Shown piece after piece: positions 53,173 through 61,809 of a DNA stretch of 64,000 nucleotides. Position 1 is the first letter of the stretch. The number at the start of each line of letters is the position of its first letter. Position numbers and translations under genes: made by a program. The notes beneath the pieces are model-generated. The model made no database searches. It saw nothing but the letters and a program-made list of their open reading frames with translations, and was not told the origin of the DNA. Source of the DNA: Gaiellaceae bacterium. Lineage in GTDB: Bacteria > Actinomycetota > Thermoleophilia > Gaiellales > Gaiellaceae. The stretch spans positions 372,001 to 436,000 of the forward strand of contig BPGK01000001.1 in the NCBI GenBank assembly GCA_026002995.1. Reading direction: 5' to 3'.

Positions 53173-54591
53173 GTGGCGCGTCGCGAGTACCCCACCGTCC
53201 TCGAGCTCGTCGGGCAGACGCCGATCGTGCGCCTCCCCAGGCTCTCGCGCGACGTCCCCGGCGAGCTCCTCGCGAAGCTCGAGTACCTCAACCCCGGTGG
53301 CTCGGTGAAGGATCGGATCGGGCTCGCGATGATCGAGGCGGCGGAGCGCGACGGCCTGCTCCGGCCGGGGGGCACGATCGTCGAGCCCACCTCCGGCAAC
53401 ACCGGCGTCGGGCTCGCGATGGCCGCCGCCCAGCGCGGCTACCGCTGCATCTTCGTCATGCCCGACAAGATGTCCCAGGAGAAGATCGCGATGCTGCGGG
53501 CATACGGCGCCGAGGTCGTGATCACGCCTACCGCCGTCGAGCCGCACTCGCCGGAGAGCTACTACTCGGTCTCCGACCGCCTCGCGGAGGAGATCGCCGG
53601 GGGCTTCAAGCCCGACCAGTACTCGAACCCCGCGAACCCCGAGGCCCACTACCGCACCACCGGGCCCGAGATCTGGGAGCAGACCGACGGGGGCCAGGTG
53701 GATGCGATCGTCATCTCCGTCGGCACCGGCGGGACGATCACCGGGGTCGGTCGCTACTTCAAGGAGCGCCGTCCCGAGGTGCGGATCGTCGGCGTCGATC
53801 CCGAGGGCTCGGTCTTCACCGAGGACGAGGAGCACCCACAGGGCCCGTACCTCGTCGAGGGGATCGGCAAGGAGTGTTGGCCCTCGACGCTCGATCCGGA
53901 CGTCGTCGACGAGTGGGTGCGGGTCTCCGATCGCGACTCGTTCCTCACCGCGCGGCGCCTCGCGCGCGAGGAGGGCCTGCTCGTGGGCGGCTCGTCGGGT
54001 ACCACCGCCTGGGCGGCGATGCAGGTCGCCCGCAGGCTCGGCCCCGACGCGCGCGTCCTCATGCTCTTCCCGGACTCGGGTCGCTCGTACCTCTCGAAGT
54101 TCTACGACGACAACTGGCTCGTCCAGTACGGGTTCCTGGAGCGGACGACGCCGGCGCCCGCCGTGGACGAGGTGCTCGCCTTCCGGCGGGCAGACCACGA
54201 GGAGGTCCCCGACCTCGTCACCATCGGCACCCACGAGAAGGTCGGATCGGCGATCGAGCTCATGCAGCGCTACGGGATCTCGCAGCTCCCGGTCGTTCGC
54301 CACGAGCCGGTGAGCTCGCTCGCGGACGTTGTCGGGTCGCTGCACGAGCGGGGGCTGCTCGAGCGCGTCTTCCGCAACGCGGACGCCCTCGGCGAGGAGG
54401 TCGCGGTCGCGATGCAGCCCCCGCTCCCGGCCGTCGAAGCCGGCGCCTCGCTCGACGAGGTATACGAGGGCCTTTCAGGGGGCAGCAACGCGGTCGTCGT
54501 CGTCAGCGACGGACGCCCGACGGGGATCCTGACGCGGTCGGATCTGCTCGAGTTCCTCGCGGCGCGACGGGCGCGGGTCGAGCACCCCTAG
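53173..54591 (+). CDS. cbs: Cystathionine beta-synthase with CBS domain pair
   Basis: 472 residues; PLP enzyme joining homocysteine and serine (transsulfuration). PLP Lys46 in NPGGSVKDRIGLAMIEAAER, phosphate loop PTSGNTGVGLAMAAAQRGYR, VISVGTGGTITGVGRYFKER, and GGSSGTTAWAA. C-terminal tandem CBS domains (about 340-465; VGSAIELMQRYGISQLPVVR and RPTGILTRSDLLEFL) as in eukaryotic CBS and actinobacterial homologues, allowing allosteric control by adenosyl compounds. No heme motif. The 3' end overlaps the convergent EamA gene by 89 nt. Confidence 0.92.
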   Translation: MARREYPTVLELVGQTPIVRLPRLSRDVPGELLAKLEYLNPGGSVKDRIGLAMIEAAERDGLLRPGGTIVEPTSGNTGVGLAMAAAQRGYRCIFVMPDKMSQEKIAMLRAYGAEVVITPTAVEPHSPESYYSVSDRLAEEIAGGFKPDQYSNPANPEAHYRTTGPEIWEQTDGGQVDAIVISVGTGGTITGVGRYFKERRPEVRIVGVDPEGSVFTEDEEHPQGPYLVEGIGKECWPSTLDPDVVDEWVRVSDRDSFLTARRLAREEGLLVGGSSGTTAWAAMQVARRLGPDARVLMLFPDSGRSYLSKFYDDNWLVQYGFLERTTPAPAVDEVLAFRRADHEEVPDLVTIGTHEKVGSAIELMQRYGISQLPVVRHEPVSSLADVVGSLHERGLLERVFRNADALGEEVAVAMQPPLPAVEAGASLDEVYEGLSGGSNAVVVVSDGRPTGILTRSDLLEFLAARRARVEHP

Positions 54592-55555
54592 CCTCGGCCG
54601 ACTCGGCGCGCACGGCGACGTACACCGAGGCGACGACGAGGGCGGCGCCGGCGAGCGACCAGGGACTCGGGCGCTCGCCGAGGAGGAGCATCCCGAGCGC
54701 GATGGCGACGAGCGGATTGACGTACTGGTGCGTCACGACGAGCGAGATCGGGGCCACCCGCAGGAGCCAGGCGTACGCGGTGAAGCCGACGAGCGATCCG
54801 ACGACGACGAGGTAGGCCCAGGCGGCGAGCGACCGCGCCGAGAACGCCGCCGGCGCGAGCGTGCCGAGCTCGCCGGCGGCGAGCGCGCCGACAGAGAGGA
54901 AGGCTGCGCCTGCTCCCATCTCCCACACGGAGGCGACGAGCGGGTCGCGCGGCAGGCGGAGCCGGCGCGAGACGAACGAGCCGCTCGACCAGGAGATGGA
55001 GGCGCCGACCATCAGTGCGAGCCCGAGCGCTGTCGACCTGTCGCCGAGCCCTGGAGCCACGACGAGCAGGAGCCCGCCGAGCCCCGCGAGCGTGCTGAGC
55101 TGCGTCGCGCGGGCGGGGCTCTCGCCGGCGAGCGTGCGCATGACGATGATCTGGAGCGGCACCGTCCCGACGATCATCGCGGCGACGCTCGAGTCGATCG
55201 TCTGCTCGGCGACGTGGACGACGCCGACCCCGACCGCGAGCAGGAGGAGGCCGACGAGGGAGGTCCCGGCGAGCTCGGGGCGCGAGACGCGGAGACTCGT
55301 CCCGCGAGCGCGCAGGAACGCCGCGAGCAGCGCGGCCGCGACGAGGAACCGCATCGCGGCCGAGAAGAGCGGCGGCATCGTCTCGACGACGACCTTGATC
55401 CCGAAGTAGGTCGAGCCCCAGACGACGTAGACGACGAGGAGCGCCGCCCACACGTGTCTCGCGGGAGCGGTCACGGGGAGAGGGACGTCGCGGGAGCCAT
55501 GTCCATGAGAACGTGGAGGCTCGCCCACGGCGTCCGTCTGCGCCATGGAAAGCAT
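54503..55555 (-). CDS. EamA/DMT family transporter with antisense-overlapping tail
   Basis: 350 residues. Ten helices in two EamA repeats: ALLVVYVVWGSTYFGIKVVV, VAAMIVGTVPLQIIVMRTLA, LMVGASISWSSGSFVSRRLR and VTHQYVNPLVAIALGMLLLG. The last 29 residues (Pro/Ala/Arg-rich) are encoded opposite the end of cbs, so the original stop was probably lost or moved. Start at 55555 or the in-frame ATG at 55546. Substrate unknown. Confidence 0.87.
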   Translation of the reverse strand: MLSMAQTDAVGEPPRSHGHGSRDVPLPVTAPARHVWAALLVVYVVWGSTYFGIKVVVETMPPLFSAAMRFLVAAALLAAFLRARGTSLRVSRPELAGTSLVGLLLLAVGVGVVHVAEQTIDSSVAAMIVGTVPLQIIVMRTLAGESPARATQLSTLAGLGGLLLVVAPGLGDRSTALGLALMVGASISWSSGSFVSRRLRLPRDPLVASVWEMGAGAAFLSVGALAAGELGTLAPAAFSARSLAAWAYLVVVGSLVGFTAYAWLLRVAPISLVVTHQYVNPLVAIALGMLLLGERPSPWSLAGAALVVASVYVAVRAESAEARGARPAPVAPRGTRADPTASGSPSGVRR

Positions 55556-55561
55556 TGCTCG

Positions 55562-55586
55562 GCTCGATCACGCGAGCTGATCGAGC
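55562..55586. terminator. Inverted repeat between the propeller and EamA genes
   Basis: GCTCGATCA and TGATCGAGC, 9-bp perfect arms around a 7-nt centre, 8 nt past the propeller gene stop and just before the EamA start. It may end the propeller transcript or serve as an operator for EamA. No T-run. Confidence 0.35.
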
Positions 55587-55594
55587 GAGAGCGA

Positions 55595-56515
55595 TCACCA
55601 GTCGACGCCGTCGATCACGAAGCCCGGCCGTCTCTCGGTGAGCCAGCGAGCGACCGTGCCGTCGAGGCGCAACACCGCGAGCCTGCGCTCGTCGAAGGCG
55701 GCGACCAGCCTCCTCGCGTCGGGGGACCATCTCGGGAACGCCCACGATCCGCCCCGCGTGAGCAGGCGCGGCTTGCTCCCGTTCGGCCGCACCACGTGCA
55801 CCTGCTCGCCCGAGCTGGGTGCGGCGGCGGGTGCGAGGTACGCGACGAGGCGTCCGTCGGGCGACCAGTCCGGTGCGCTCCCGTTCGCCACCAGTCGCCG
55901 GAGGCCGCGTCCGTCGAGGCCGATCGAGTAGACGCCGGTTCCCGTGGGCCGGGGAGCCGTGCGACGGAAGGCGATACGGCGCCCGTCGGGCGACCAGGTC
56001 GGATCGAGCGCGCTCACGCCGGCTGGATTGCGCGTGAGGTTGCGAAGGCCCGTGCCATCCTGGCGCACGACGAAGACGTCGAAGGTGCGCGCGCCACCTC
56101 GGAAGGCGATCCAGCGGCCGTCGGGAGACCACGCGGGCGTCGTGTCGACCACGCCGCGCGTCACCTGGCGGGCGTGGCGGCCGTCCGCGCTCGAGACCCA
56201 GATCTGGTACCCGGAGCCCGGTGCGCGGCTCCGCACGAAGGCGATCCAGCGTCGGTCGGGGGACCACGACGGCCGGGAGTCGTCGAACGTGCGGTCGGTG
56301 ACCCGTCGAGACGGCGCCCCGGGGCGGGCGACGACGTAGAGCGCGCCGTTGTAGCGCGGCCCTCGGCAGCGCTCCGGGTGGCGCGGGAAGGGGCAGAGGA
56401 CGCGGCCGCCGTATACGAGCGGCTCGGCACGGGGCAGAGACCCGTCGGCCGGGACCGCGAGAGCTGCGAGCGCAAGAGCGACGGCGATGACTGCCAGGGG
56501 CGTTCGGGCGCTCAT
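55595..56515 (-). CDS. Secreted TolB-like (PD40) beta-propeller protein
   Basis: 306 residues. Signal peptide MSARTPLAVIAVALALAALA followed by a propeller of repeated blades, each with a W-S-P-D-G/R-R-x-I-A-F motif: SWSPDRRWIAFVRS, AWSPDGRWIAFRGG, TWSPDGRRIAFRRT, DWSPDGRLVAYLA and RWSPDARRLVAAF. PD40/WD40-like repeats of this kind bind proteins or glycans outside the cell. Three cysteines near the N-terminus. Function unknown; its promoter region contains a third GGCTCTGAGCC core. Confidence 0.8.
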   Translation of the reverse strand: MSARTPLAVIAVALALAALAVPADGSLPRAEPLVYGGRVLCPFPRHPERCRGPRYNGALYVVARPGAPSRRVTDRTFDDSRPSWSPDRRWIAFVRSRAPGSGYQIWVSSADGRHARQVTRGVVDTTPAWSPDGRWIAFRGGARTFDVFVVRQDGTGLRNLTRNPAGVSALDPTWSPDGRRIAFRRTAPRPTGTGVYSIGLDGRGLRRLVANGSAPDWSPDGRLVAYLAPAAAPSSGEQVHVVRPNGSKPRLLTRGGSWAFPRWSPDARRLVAAFDERRLAVLRLDGTVARWLTERRPGFVIDGVDW

Positions 56516-56620
56516 CGGCGCTCGGTGGGCTCTGAGCCGCTAGCCATGGCCCCCGTGTGCTCCGCTCGCGCGTGCCGCGCAGCGGGGGATACCTCGATGC
56601 GTCGCCGCGGCCAGCGCCGA

Positions 56621-58381
56621 TCAGTCCCAGCGCCGCGAGACGCGGAAGGCGGCGTTGATCAAGCCGACGTGGCTGTAGGTCTGTGGGAAGTTGCCGCTCT
56701 GGGTGAGCGAGCCGGGGAGGATGTTCTCCGCGTACAGGCCGAGCCCGTTGTCGAGCTCGAGCAGGCGCTCGAAGAGCTCGCGCGCCTCGTCCGTCCGCCC
56801 GAGGAGCGCGAGCGCTTCGACGAGCCAGAAGGTGCAGACGAGGAACGCCGCCTCGGGGACGCCGAAGTCGTCGGGGGTCGCGTACCGTCGGAGGAGCCCG
56901 CCGTCGATCGAGAGCGCGGCGCGAATCGCGTCCACGTGCGAGGCGGCGCGCGGGTCGTCCGGCGCGAGGTAGCCGAGGTGGACGGCGAGGAGCATCGCGG
57001 CGTCGAGCTGGGGCTCCCCGGCGACCTGCGTCAGAGCGCCGACTTCCTCGTCCCAGCAGCGGGTCGCGAGGAGCTCGGCTGCTCTCGTCTCGAGGTCGCG
57101 CGCCTTGGCGGCCAGCGCCTCCGCGCCGAGTGTCTCCGCGATCTCGACCGCCCGGCGCGCACCCGCCCAGTGCATGAGGACGCTGAAACTGTGCAGCCGC
57201 GTGCGGCCTCGGAACTCCCACGGCCCGGCGTCGGGCTCGTCGAGGCGCGCGTCGATCTGGTCGACGAGCAGCTCGACGATGCGCTCGGCCGTTGCGGGCG
57301 GGATCTCTCCCACGAAGCGCGTGTCGAGGAACAGCCGCGACGCCGCGAGGACCATCTCCCCGTAGACGTCGTTCTGGAGGTGCTTCAGTGCCTGGTTGCC
57401 GATCCGAACCGGCTTCTCGCCTTCGTAGCCGGCGAGGTGCTCGAGCTCGCGCTCAGGGGCGTCGGGGCTGCCGTTGATCCGGTAGGCGGGCTGGAGGGCG
57501 CCGCCGCTCTCGTCCACGAGGTTGCGGAGGAACTGGAGGAAGCGCTCCATCTCCTCGGAGTGCCCGAGGCGCTCGAGGGCGTTCAGCGTGAAGTATGCGT
57601 CGCGGAGCCAGCAGTAGCGGTAGTCCCAGGTGCGCCCGGAGCCGGGGTGCTCGGGCAGGCTCGTCGTCGTCGCTGCGAGCAGGGCGCCCGTGTCCTCGAA
57701 CTGGTGCAGCTTGAGCACGAGCGCGGAGCGGATCACCTCCCGCTGGTAGTCGCGCGGCGTCCGCGTCGCCTTCACCCACCGCCGCCAGTAGTCCACTGTG
57801 CGCTCGAGGAACCGCTCGGCGGTGTCCTCGAGACCGGCTTCGAGCGGCTGCCCCCAGGTGAGGACGAGGTGCTGATCCCGCTCGACGAGGAAGCTTCGCT
57901 CGTCCTCGATATAGGTGAGCGGCACGTTCGTCGTCAGGCGCACCGGGGCGGGGAGCCCCCGGTACTCGAGGTGGTTCGATGCCCTCCATGATGTGGCTTC
58001 GACGAGGCCGTAGTCGTACCTCGGCGCGCAGCGCACGCGCGCCCGCGGCTCTCCCGCGAGCGGCCGCATGATGCGGACGAGCATCAGCGGTTTGAAGCTC
58101 CGGTCGTACTGGATGAAGCGAGGGGCGAAGTCGAGGAGCTCGAAGGCGCCGTCCGGGCCGGAGAAGACGGTGCGCAAGACATTCGTGTTCTCGAGGTACT
58201 CCTGTCGCACATCCGATGCCTCGGTCGCCTCGACGACGAAGGCGCCGCCCTGCTCTCGGTCGAGCAGGGGCCCGAATACGAAGCTCGAGTCCGGCCGCGG
58301 CCAGCACAGCCACTCCACCGAGCCGTTCCGGAGGAGCGCGCTGTACGAGCAGTTTCCGATGATGGCGAGGCCGGATGTCAC
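56621..58381 (-). CDS. Glycoside hydrolase family 15 enzyme (glucoamylase/trehalase-like)
   Basis: 586 residues, cytoplasmic (no signal peptide). N-terminal beta-sandwich (IGNCSYSALLRNGSVEWLCW, PRPDSSFVFGPLLDREQGG) and the (alpha/alpha)6 barrel with RTWDYRYCWLRDAYFTLNAL (general-acid region), GPWEFRGRTRLHSFSVLMHW and NFPQTYSHVGLINAAFR. In actinobacteria this GH15 branch includes trehalases. Being divergent from an OtsA-OtsB gene, trehalase is the most likely activity. GTG start 8 nt after GACAAT on the minus strand. Confidence 0.88.
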   Translation of the reverse strand: MTSGLAIIGNCSYSALLRNGSVEWLCWPRPDSSFVFGPLLDREQGGAFVVEATEASDVRQEYLENTNVLRTVFSGPDGAFELLDFAPRFIQYDRSFKPLMLVRIMRPLAGEPRARVRCAPRYDYGLVEATSWRASNHLEYRGLPAPVRLTTNVPLTYIEDERSFLVERDQHLVLTWGQPLEAGLEDTAERFLERTVDYWRRWVKATRTPRDYQREVIRSALVLKLHQFEDTGALLAATTTSLPEHPGSGRTWDYRYCWLRDAYFTLNALERLGHSEEMERFLQFLRNLVDESGGALQPAYRINGSPDAPERELEHLAGYEGEKPVRIGNQALKHLQNDVYGEMVLAASRLFLDTRFVGEIPPATAERIVELLVDQIDARLDEPDAGPWEFRGRTRLHSFSVLMHWAGARRAVEIAETLGAEALAAKARDLETRAAELLATRCWDEEVGALTQVAGEPQLDAAMLLAVHLGYLAPDDPRAASHVDAIRAALSIDGGLLRRYATPDDFGVPEAAFLVCTFWLVEALALLGRTDEARELFERLLELDNGLGLYAENILPGSLTQSGNFPQTYSHVGLINAAFRVSRRWD

Positions 58382-58403
58382 GAACGCGGATTGTCGAGGA
58401 CGC

Positions 58404-58418
58404 GTAGGTTGTACCTAC
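58404..58418. promoter_or_regulatory. Palindrome overlapping the otsAB -10 region
   Basis: GTAGGT-TGT-ACCTAC, a perfect 6-bp-arm inverted repeat in the 56-bp region between the divergent GH15 and otsAB genes. TAGGTT inside it could be the otsAB -10 element, with AGGAGG just before the GTG at 58438. A repressor here would block trehalose synthesis and perhaps its breakdown together. Confidence 0.45.
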
Positions 58419-58437
58419 CCGGGCACGAGGAGGAGAG

Positions 58438-60693
58438 GTGGCGCAGCGCTCCGGACAGCACGCTCTCGTCATCGCGAGCAACAGGCTCCCGGTGCGGTTC
58501 GCCGTCACTGACGACGGCATCGTTTCCGAGCCGTCGGCCGGCGGGCTCGCGAGCGCGCTGCACGCCATTCGCGGCGACGCAGTCTGGATCGGGTGGCCCG
58601 GAACCGTGGTGCCGGAGGGCCTCGTGGACGAGGCGACCGAGCTGCTCGCTCGCGACAACTTCGTCCCGGTGTTTCTCTCGGCCGAGGAGGAGGAGGAGTT
58701 CTACGGACGGGCCTGCAACGACACGCTCTGGCCACTCCTGCACTACTTCGGCGACCGACTGCGGCTCACGCCCGAGGCGTGGGAGCGCTACGTGCGGGTC
58801 AACGAGCGGTTCGCCGACCGCATCCTCGAGCACTGCGGCCCCGACTCGCGGGTCTGGGTGCACGACTTCCACCTCATGCTCGTCCCCGCGATTCTCCGCC
58901 GTCGCGCTCCAGGCCTCACGATCGGCTTCTTCCTGCACACCCCGTTTCCGTCCTCGGAGGTCTACCGGCTGCTCCCCGCCCGCGCGGCGGTGCTGCGAGG
59001 GATGCTCGGAGCCGACTACGTCAGCTTCCAGGTCGGCGACTACGCGCGCCACTTCCGCTCCTCGTGCCTGCGGGTGCTCGGGCTCGACTCCGACCCGGAC
59101 GGGCTCGACTACGACGGGCGACGCATCGGGATCGGGGTCGATCCCATCGGGATCGACACGCGCGGGTTCGCGGCGGCGCTCGCCGATCCCGAGACCGCGT
59201 CGCTCGTCGAGTCGCTCGAGGAGCAGTACGAGGGTCGCAAGCTCGTCCTGGGCGTCGAGCGCCTCGACTACACGAAGGGAATTCCGCAGAAGCTCCTCGC
59301 GTTCGAGCGCTTGCTCGAGCGAGAGCCCGAGCGGGCGCGCACGACCACGATGCTCCAGGTCCTCGTCCCCTCGCGCCTGGACAGCACCGAGTACCTGCAG
59401 CAGCGCGACGAGATCGAGCTCCTCATCGCGCACATCAACGGACGCTTCGGGCAGCCCGGGGTCACGCCCGTCGAGTACCTCCACCGCAGCATCTCCCGGA
59501 AGGCGCTCGTCGCCCTCTACCGGCGGGCGGACGTGATGATGGTCACGCCGCTCCGCGACGGCATGAACCTCGTCGCGCAGGAGTACGTGCTCTGCCAGTC
59601 TGCGCCGGGTCCGCCCGGTCGCTGGCGCGGGGCGCTCGTCCTCTCCGAGTTCGCCGGCGCGGCGCAGGTGCTCCCGGGGGCGATCCTCGTCAACCCGTGG
59701 GACATCGACGGCGTCGCGGAGCGGCTGGTCGCGGCGCTCGAGCTCGAGCCACGCGAGCGGCGGAGGCGCTTGGAGACGATGGCGCGCCGGGTCAACGCGC
59801 TCGACACGCACCGCTGGGCGGACGGCTTCCTGACCAGGCTCGGCCGGAGCGCCCGCGCGTATCGAAGGTTCCGGCCGCCGCCCGAGGCGGAGGGCGCGGT
59901 GCGCGAGCGCTTGGTGCGCCGCTTCGCACGGGCGCGCTCGCGAACCGTCTTCCTCGACTACGACGGAACGCTGCGCGAGATCGAGCCGCACCCCGACCTC
60001 GCCGCGCCTACCCCCGAGATCCGGTCGCTCCTGCGCAGCCTTGCCGCGCTGCCGCGAACGGACGTCCACCTCGTCAGCGGACGGCGTCGGGCCGAGCTCG
60101 AGCGGTGGTTCGGACAGCTCCCGATTCACTTGAGCGCCGAGCACGGGTACCTGGCGAAGGCGCCGGGCGGCGAGTGGGTCCCGCTCCTCGAGCTCGACCT
60201 CTCCTGGATGCGGCCGATCGAGCGCCTGCTCCGCCGCGTCGCCGCGGACGTTCCGGGTGCTCATGTCGAGCGGAAGTCGTGCAGCGTCGCCTGGCACTAC
60301 CGCGAAGCAGAGCCCGAGTACGGAACCTGGCGCGCGCGCGAGCTCCTCAACGATCTGGGGCAGCATCTCACCGGAGCTCCCGCCGAGATCCTCATGGGGC
60401 GGCGCGTCGTCGAGGTGCGTGCCCGCGGCGTGGACAAAGGGGTCTACGTGCGGCACGTCTTCCCGGAAGGGAAGGAGCCCACTCGCTTCGTCATCGGCTT
60501 CGGCGACGACCGCACCGACCACGACCTGCTCGATGCGCTCCCGGCCGGCTCGGTGGCGGTGCACGTCGGCGGCCTGCGCCCGAGCGGCCGCGTGTCCGCG
60601 CGTGCCCGGGAGCACGTCCACGTCGTCGGGCCGGGCGAAGTGCGCGAGCTCCTGCGCGAGCTCGTCGCTGCCGCCCGTCAGGCGGCGCGCTGA
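58438..60693 (+). CDS. Bifunctional trehalose-6-phosphate synthase/phosphatase
   Basis: 751 residues, a fusion of OtsA (GT20, about 1-475) and OtsB (HAD phosphatase, about 500-745). OtsA: LVIASNRLPVRF, VWVHDFHLMLVPAILRRRAP, VERLDYTKGIPQKLLAFERL and PLRDGMNLVAQEYVLCQ. OtsB: RTVFLDYDGTLREIEPHPD (catalytic Asp pair), LVSGRRRAELERWF and FGDDRTDHDLLDALP. Makes trehalose from UDP- or GDP-glucose and glucose 6-phosphate, for osmotic and desiccation protection. Fusion removes the free phosphate intermediate. GTG start with a strong AGGAGGAG. Ends at a REP-like hairpin. Confidence 0.94.
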   Translation: MAQRSGQHALVIASNRLPVRFAVTDDGIVSEPSAGGLASALHAIRGDAVWIGWPGTVVPEGLVDEATELLARDNFVPVFLSAEEEEEFYGRACNDTLWPLLHYFGDRLRLTPEAWERYVRVNERFADRILEHCGPDSRVWVHDFHLMLVPAILRRRAPGLTIGFFLHTPFPSSEVYRLLPARAAVLRGMLGADYVSFQVGDYARHFRSSCLRVLGLDSDPDGLDYDGRRIGIGVDPIGIDTRGFAAALADPETASLVESLEEQYEGRKLVLGVERLDYTKGIPQKLLAFERLLEREPERARTTTMLQVLVPSRLDSTEYLQQRDEIELLIAHINGRFGQPGVTPVEYLHRSISRKALVALYRRADVMMVTPLRDGMNLVAQEYVLCQSAPGPPGRWRGALVLSEFAGAAQVLPGAILVNPWDIDGVAERLVAALELEPRERRRRLETMARRVNALDTHRWADGFLTRLGRSARAYRRFRPPPEAEGAVRERLVRRFARARSRTVFLDYDGTLREIEPHPDLAAPTPEIRSLLRSLAALPRTDVHLVSGRRRAELERWFGQLPIHLSAEHGYLAKAPGGEWVPLLELDLSWMRPIERLLRRVAADVPGAHVERKSCSVAWHYREAEPEYGTWRARELLNDLGQHLTGAPAEILMGRRVVEVRARGVDKGVYVRHVFPEGKEPTRFVIGFGDDRTDHDLLDALPAGSVAVHVGGLRPSGRVSARAREHVHVVGPGEVRELLRELVAAARQAAR

Positions 60694-60804
60694 CGGAAAC
60701 GGGGTCAGAAACGGGGTCAGGTCTCTCCTGTTGCACGGTCAGAAACGGGGTCAGGTCTCTCCTGTTGCACGGCCGGGGCCGTGCAACAGGAGAGACCTGA
60801 CCCC
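60693..60804. repeat. REP-like repeat cluster with a 26-bp perfect hairpin
   Basis: Three direct copies beginning AAACGGGGTCAG (60697, truncated; 60709; 60743), the last two 34 bp apart and about 30 bp long. A full inverted copy (60779-60804) follows the third, so 60747-60772 and 60779-60804 form a 26-bp perfect stem with a CCGGGG loop. It lies between the converging otsAB and add genes, the typical place for REP/BIME elements that RAYT transposases move, and can end transcription from both sides. No transposase here. A diverged copy is at 62461. Confidence 0.8.
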
Positions 60805-61809
60805 AGGCGTTGCGCGCGGGAAGGCGGAAGCGTGGCCGCGGGCGTTCGCCTCGCGGATCTCGTCCTCGTCGAGCGCCCCGATCCGGCGCAGGAGCTCGAG
60901 CTCGTCGCGCAGGTGCGTCCGCATCATCTCCGGGCCGTCGGTGGCGATCGTGAACGGGACGCCGTGTTCCACGAACGTCCGGATCGTCTCACGCAGGGCG
61001 CTCTCGTCGGGCAGAGCCTTCGTCAGGAGGTTCGAGGTGGGGCAGATCTCGAGCACGATCCCGAGCTCGCGGATCGCGCGCATGAGCTCCGGGTCGGAGG
61101 CTGCCAGGATCCCGTGCCCGATGCGGTCGGGCCGAAGCACCTCGACGACCTCGCCGATCTCCTCCCTCCCCATGTCGCCGCCCTCCTCACCGACGTGGAT
61201 CGTGACCCCGAGACCGGCCTCTCGCGCGGCCTCGACGAGCGGTCCGAGCTGCGTGTAGTCGTAGCGGGCGCCGCCCGGTCGCGGCCCGGCGATGTCGACG
61301 CCCACGACTCCCCGGCTCGCCCAGCGAATCGCCTTCTCGACGATGATCTCGTTCAGGCGCCGGTCGAAGGTGCGATCCATCATGAGGATGAGCCCCGCGC
61401 GCACCTGCGGGTACTCGAGCCCGGCGCGATCGAGCCCCCGGATCGCGGCCAGGATGATGTGGTCGAGGTCTCGCTCGCCGCCGCGGTTCCGCTTCATCGG
61501 GTTGAAACGGAGCTCGAGCGTGGTGATGCCCTGAGAGCGGTAGGCGCCGCCGATCGCGGCATGGACGGAGCGCTCCACGGCGAGCGGTGAGGACTGGATC
61601 AGCTCGGTCCAGTGGTAGATCCGGTCGAGCTCGTCGAGCCCTTGGACGCCGCGCGGGTCGGAGACGGTGACGAGCGCATCGAACTCCCAGTAGTCCTTGA
61701 CCGGGAGTGCGATCCCCTGCTCGTGGGCGAGGCTCCACATGATGTCGGAGGCCACCGAGCCTCCCAGGTGCGTGTGGAGCTCCGCGAGCCCTTGGCCTGC
61801 GTCGGTCAT
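60751..61809 (-). CDS. Adenosine deaminase-like protein with REP-encoded C-terminus
   Basis: 352 residues, amidohydrolase TIM barrel of the adenosine/adenine/aminofutalosine deaminase group. Zinc and catalytic sites: ELHTHLGGSV (His-x-His), TIHVGEEGG (His, catalytic Glu), DRIGHGILA (His) and ATDGPEMM (Asp). Most relatives have a second Asp where Gly stands (TDDP), so substrate contact may differ. The last 17 residues (GVRSLLLHGPGRATGET) and the TGA stop are made entirely by the REP hairpin. ATG 6 nt after TACACT on the minus strand. Would convert adenosine to inosine in purine salvage, fitting the purine-rich window; substrate uncertain. Confidence 0.85.
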   Translation of the reverse strand: MTDAGQGLAELHTHLGGSVASDIMWSLAHEQGIALPVKDYWEFDALVTVSDPRGVQGLDELDRIYHWTELIQSSPLAVERSVHAAIGGAYRSQGITTLELRFNPMKRNRGGERDLDHIILAAIRGLDRAGLEYPQVRAGLILMMDRTFDRRLNEIIVEKAIRWASRGVVGVDIAGPRPGGARYDYTQLGPLVEAAREAGLGVTIHVGEEGGDMGREEIGEVVEVLRPDRIGHGILAASDPELMRAIRELGIVLEICPTSNLLTKALPDESALRETIRTFVEHGVPFTIATDGPEMMRTHLRDELELLRRIGALDEDEIREANARGHASAFPRATPGVRSLLLHGPGRATGET

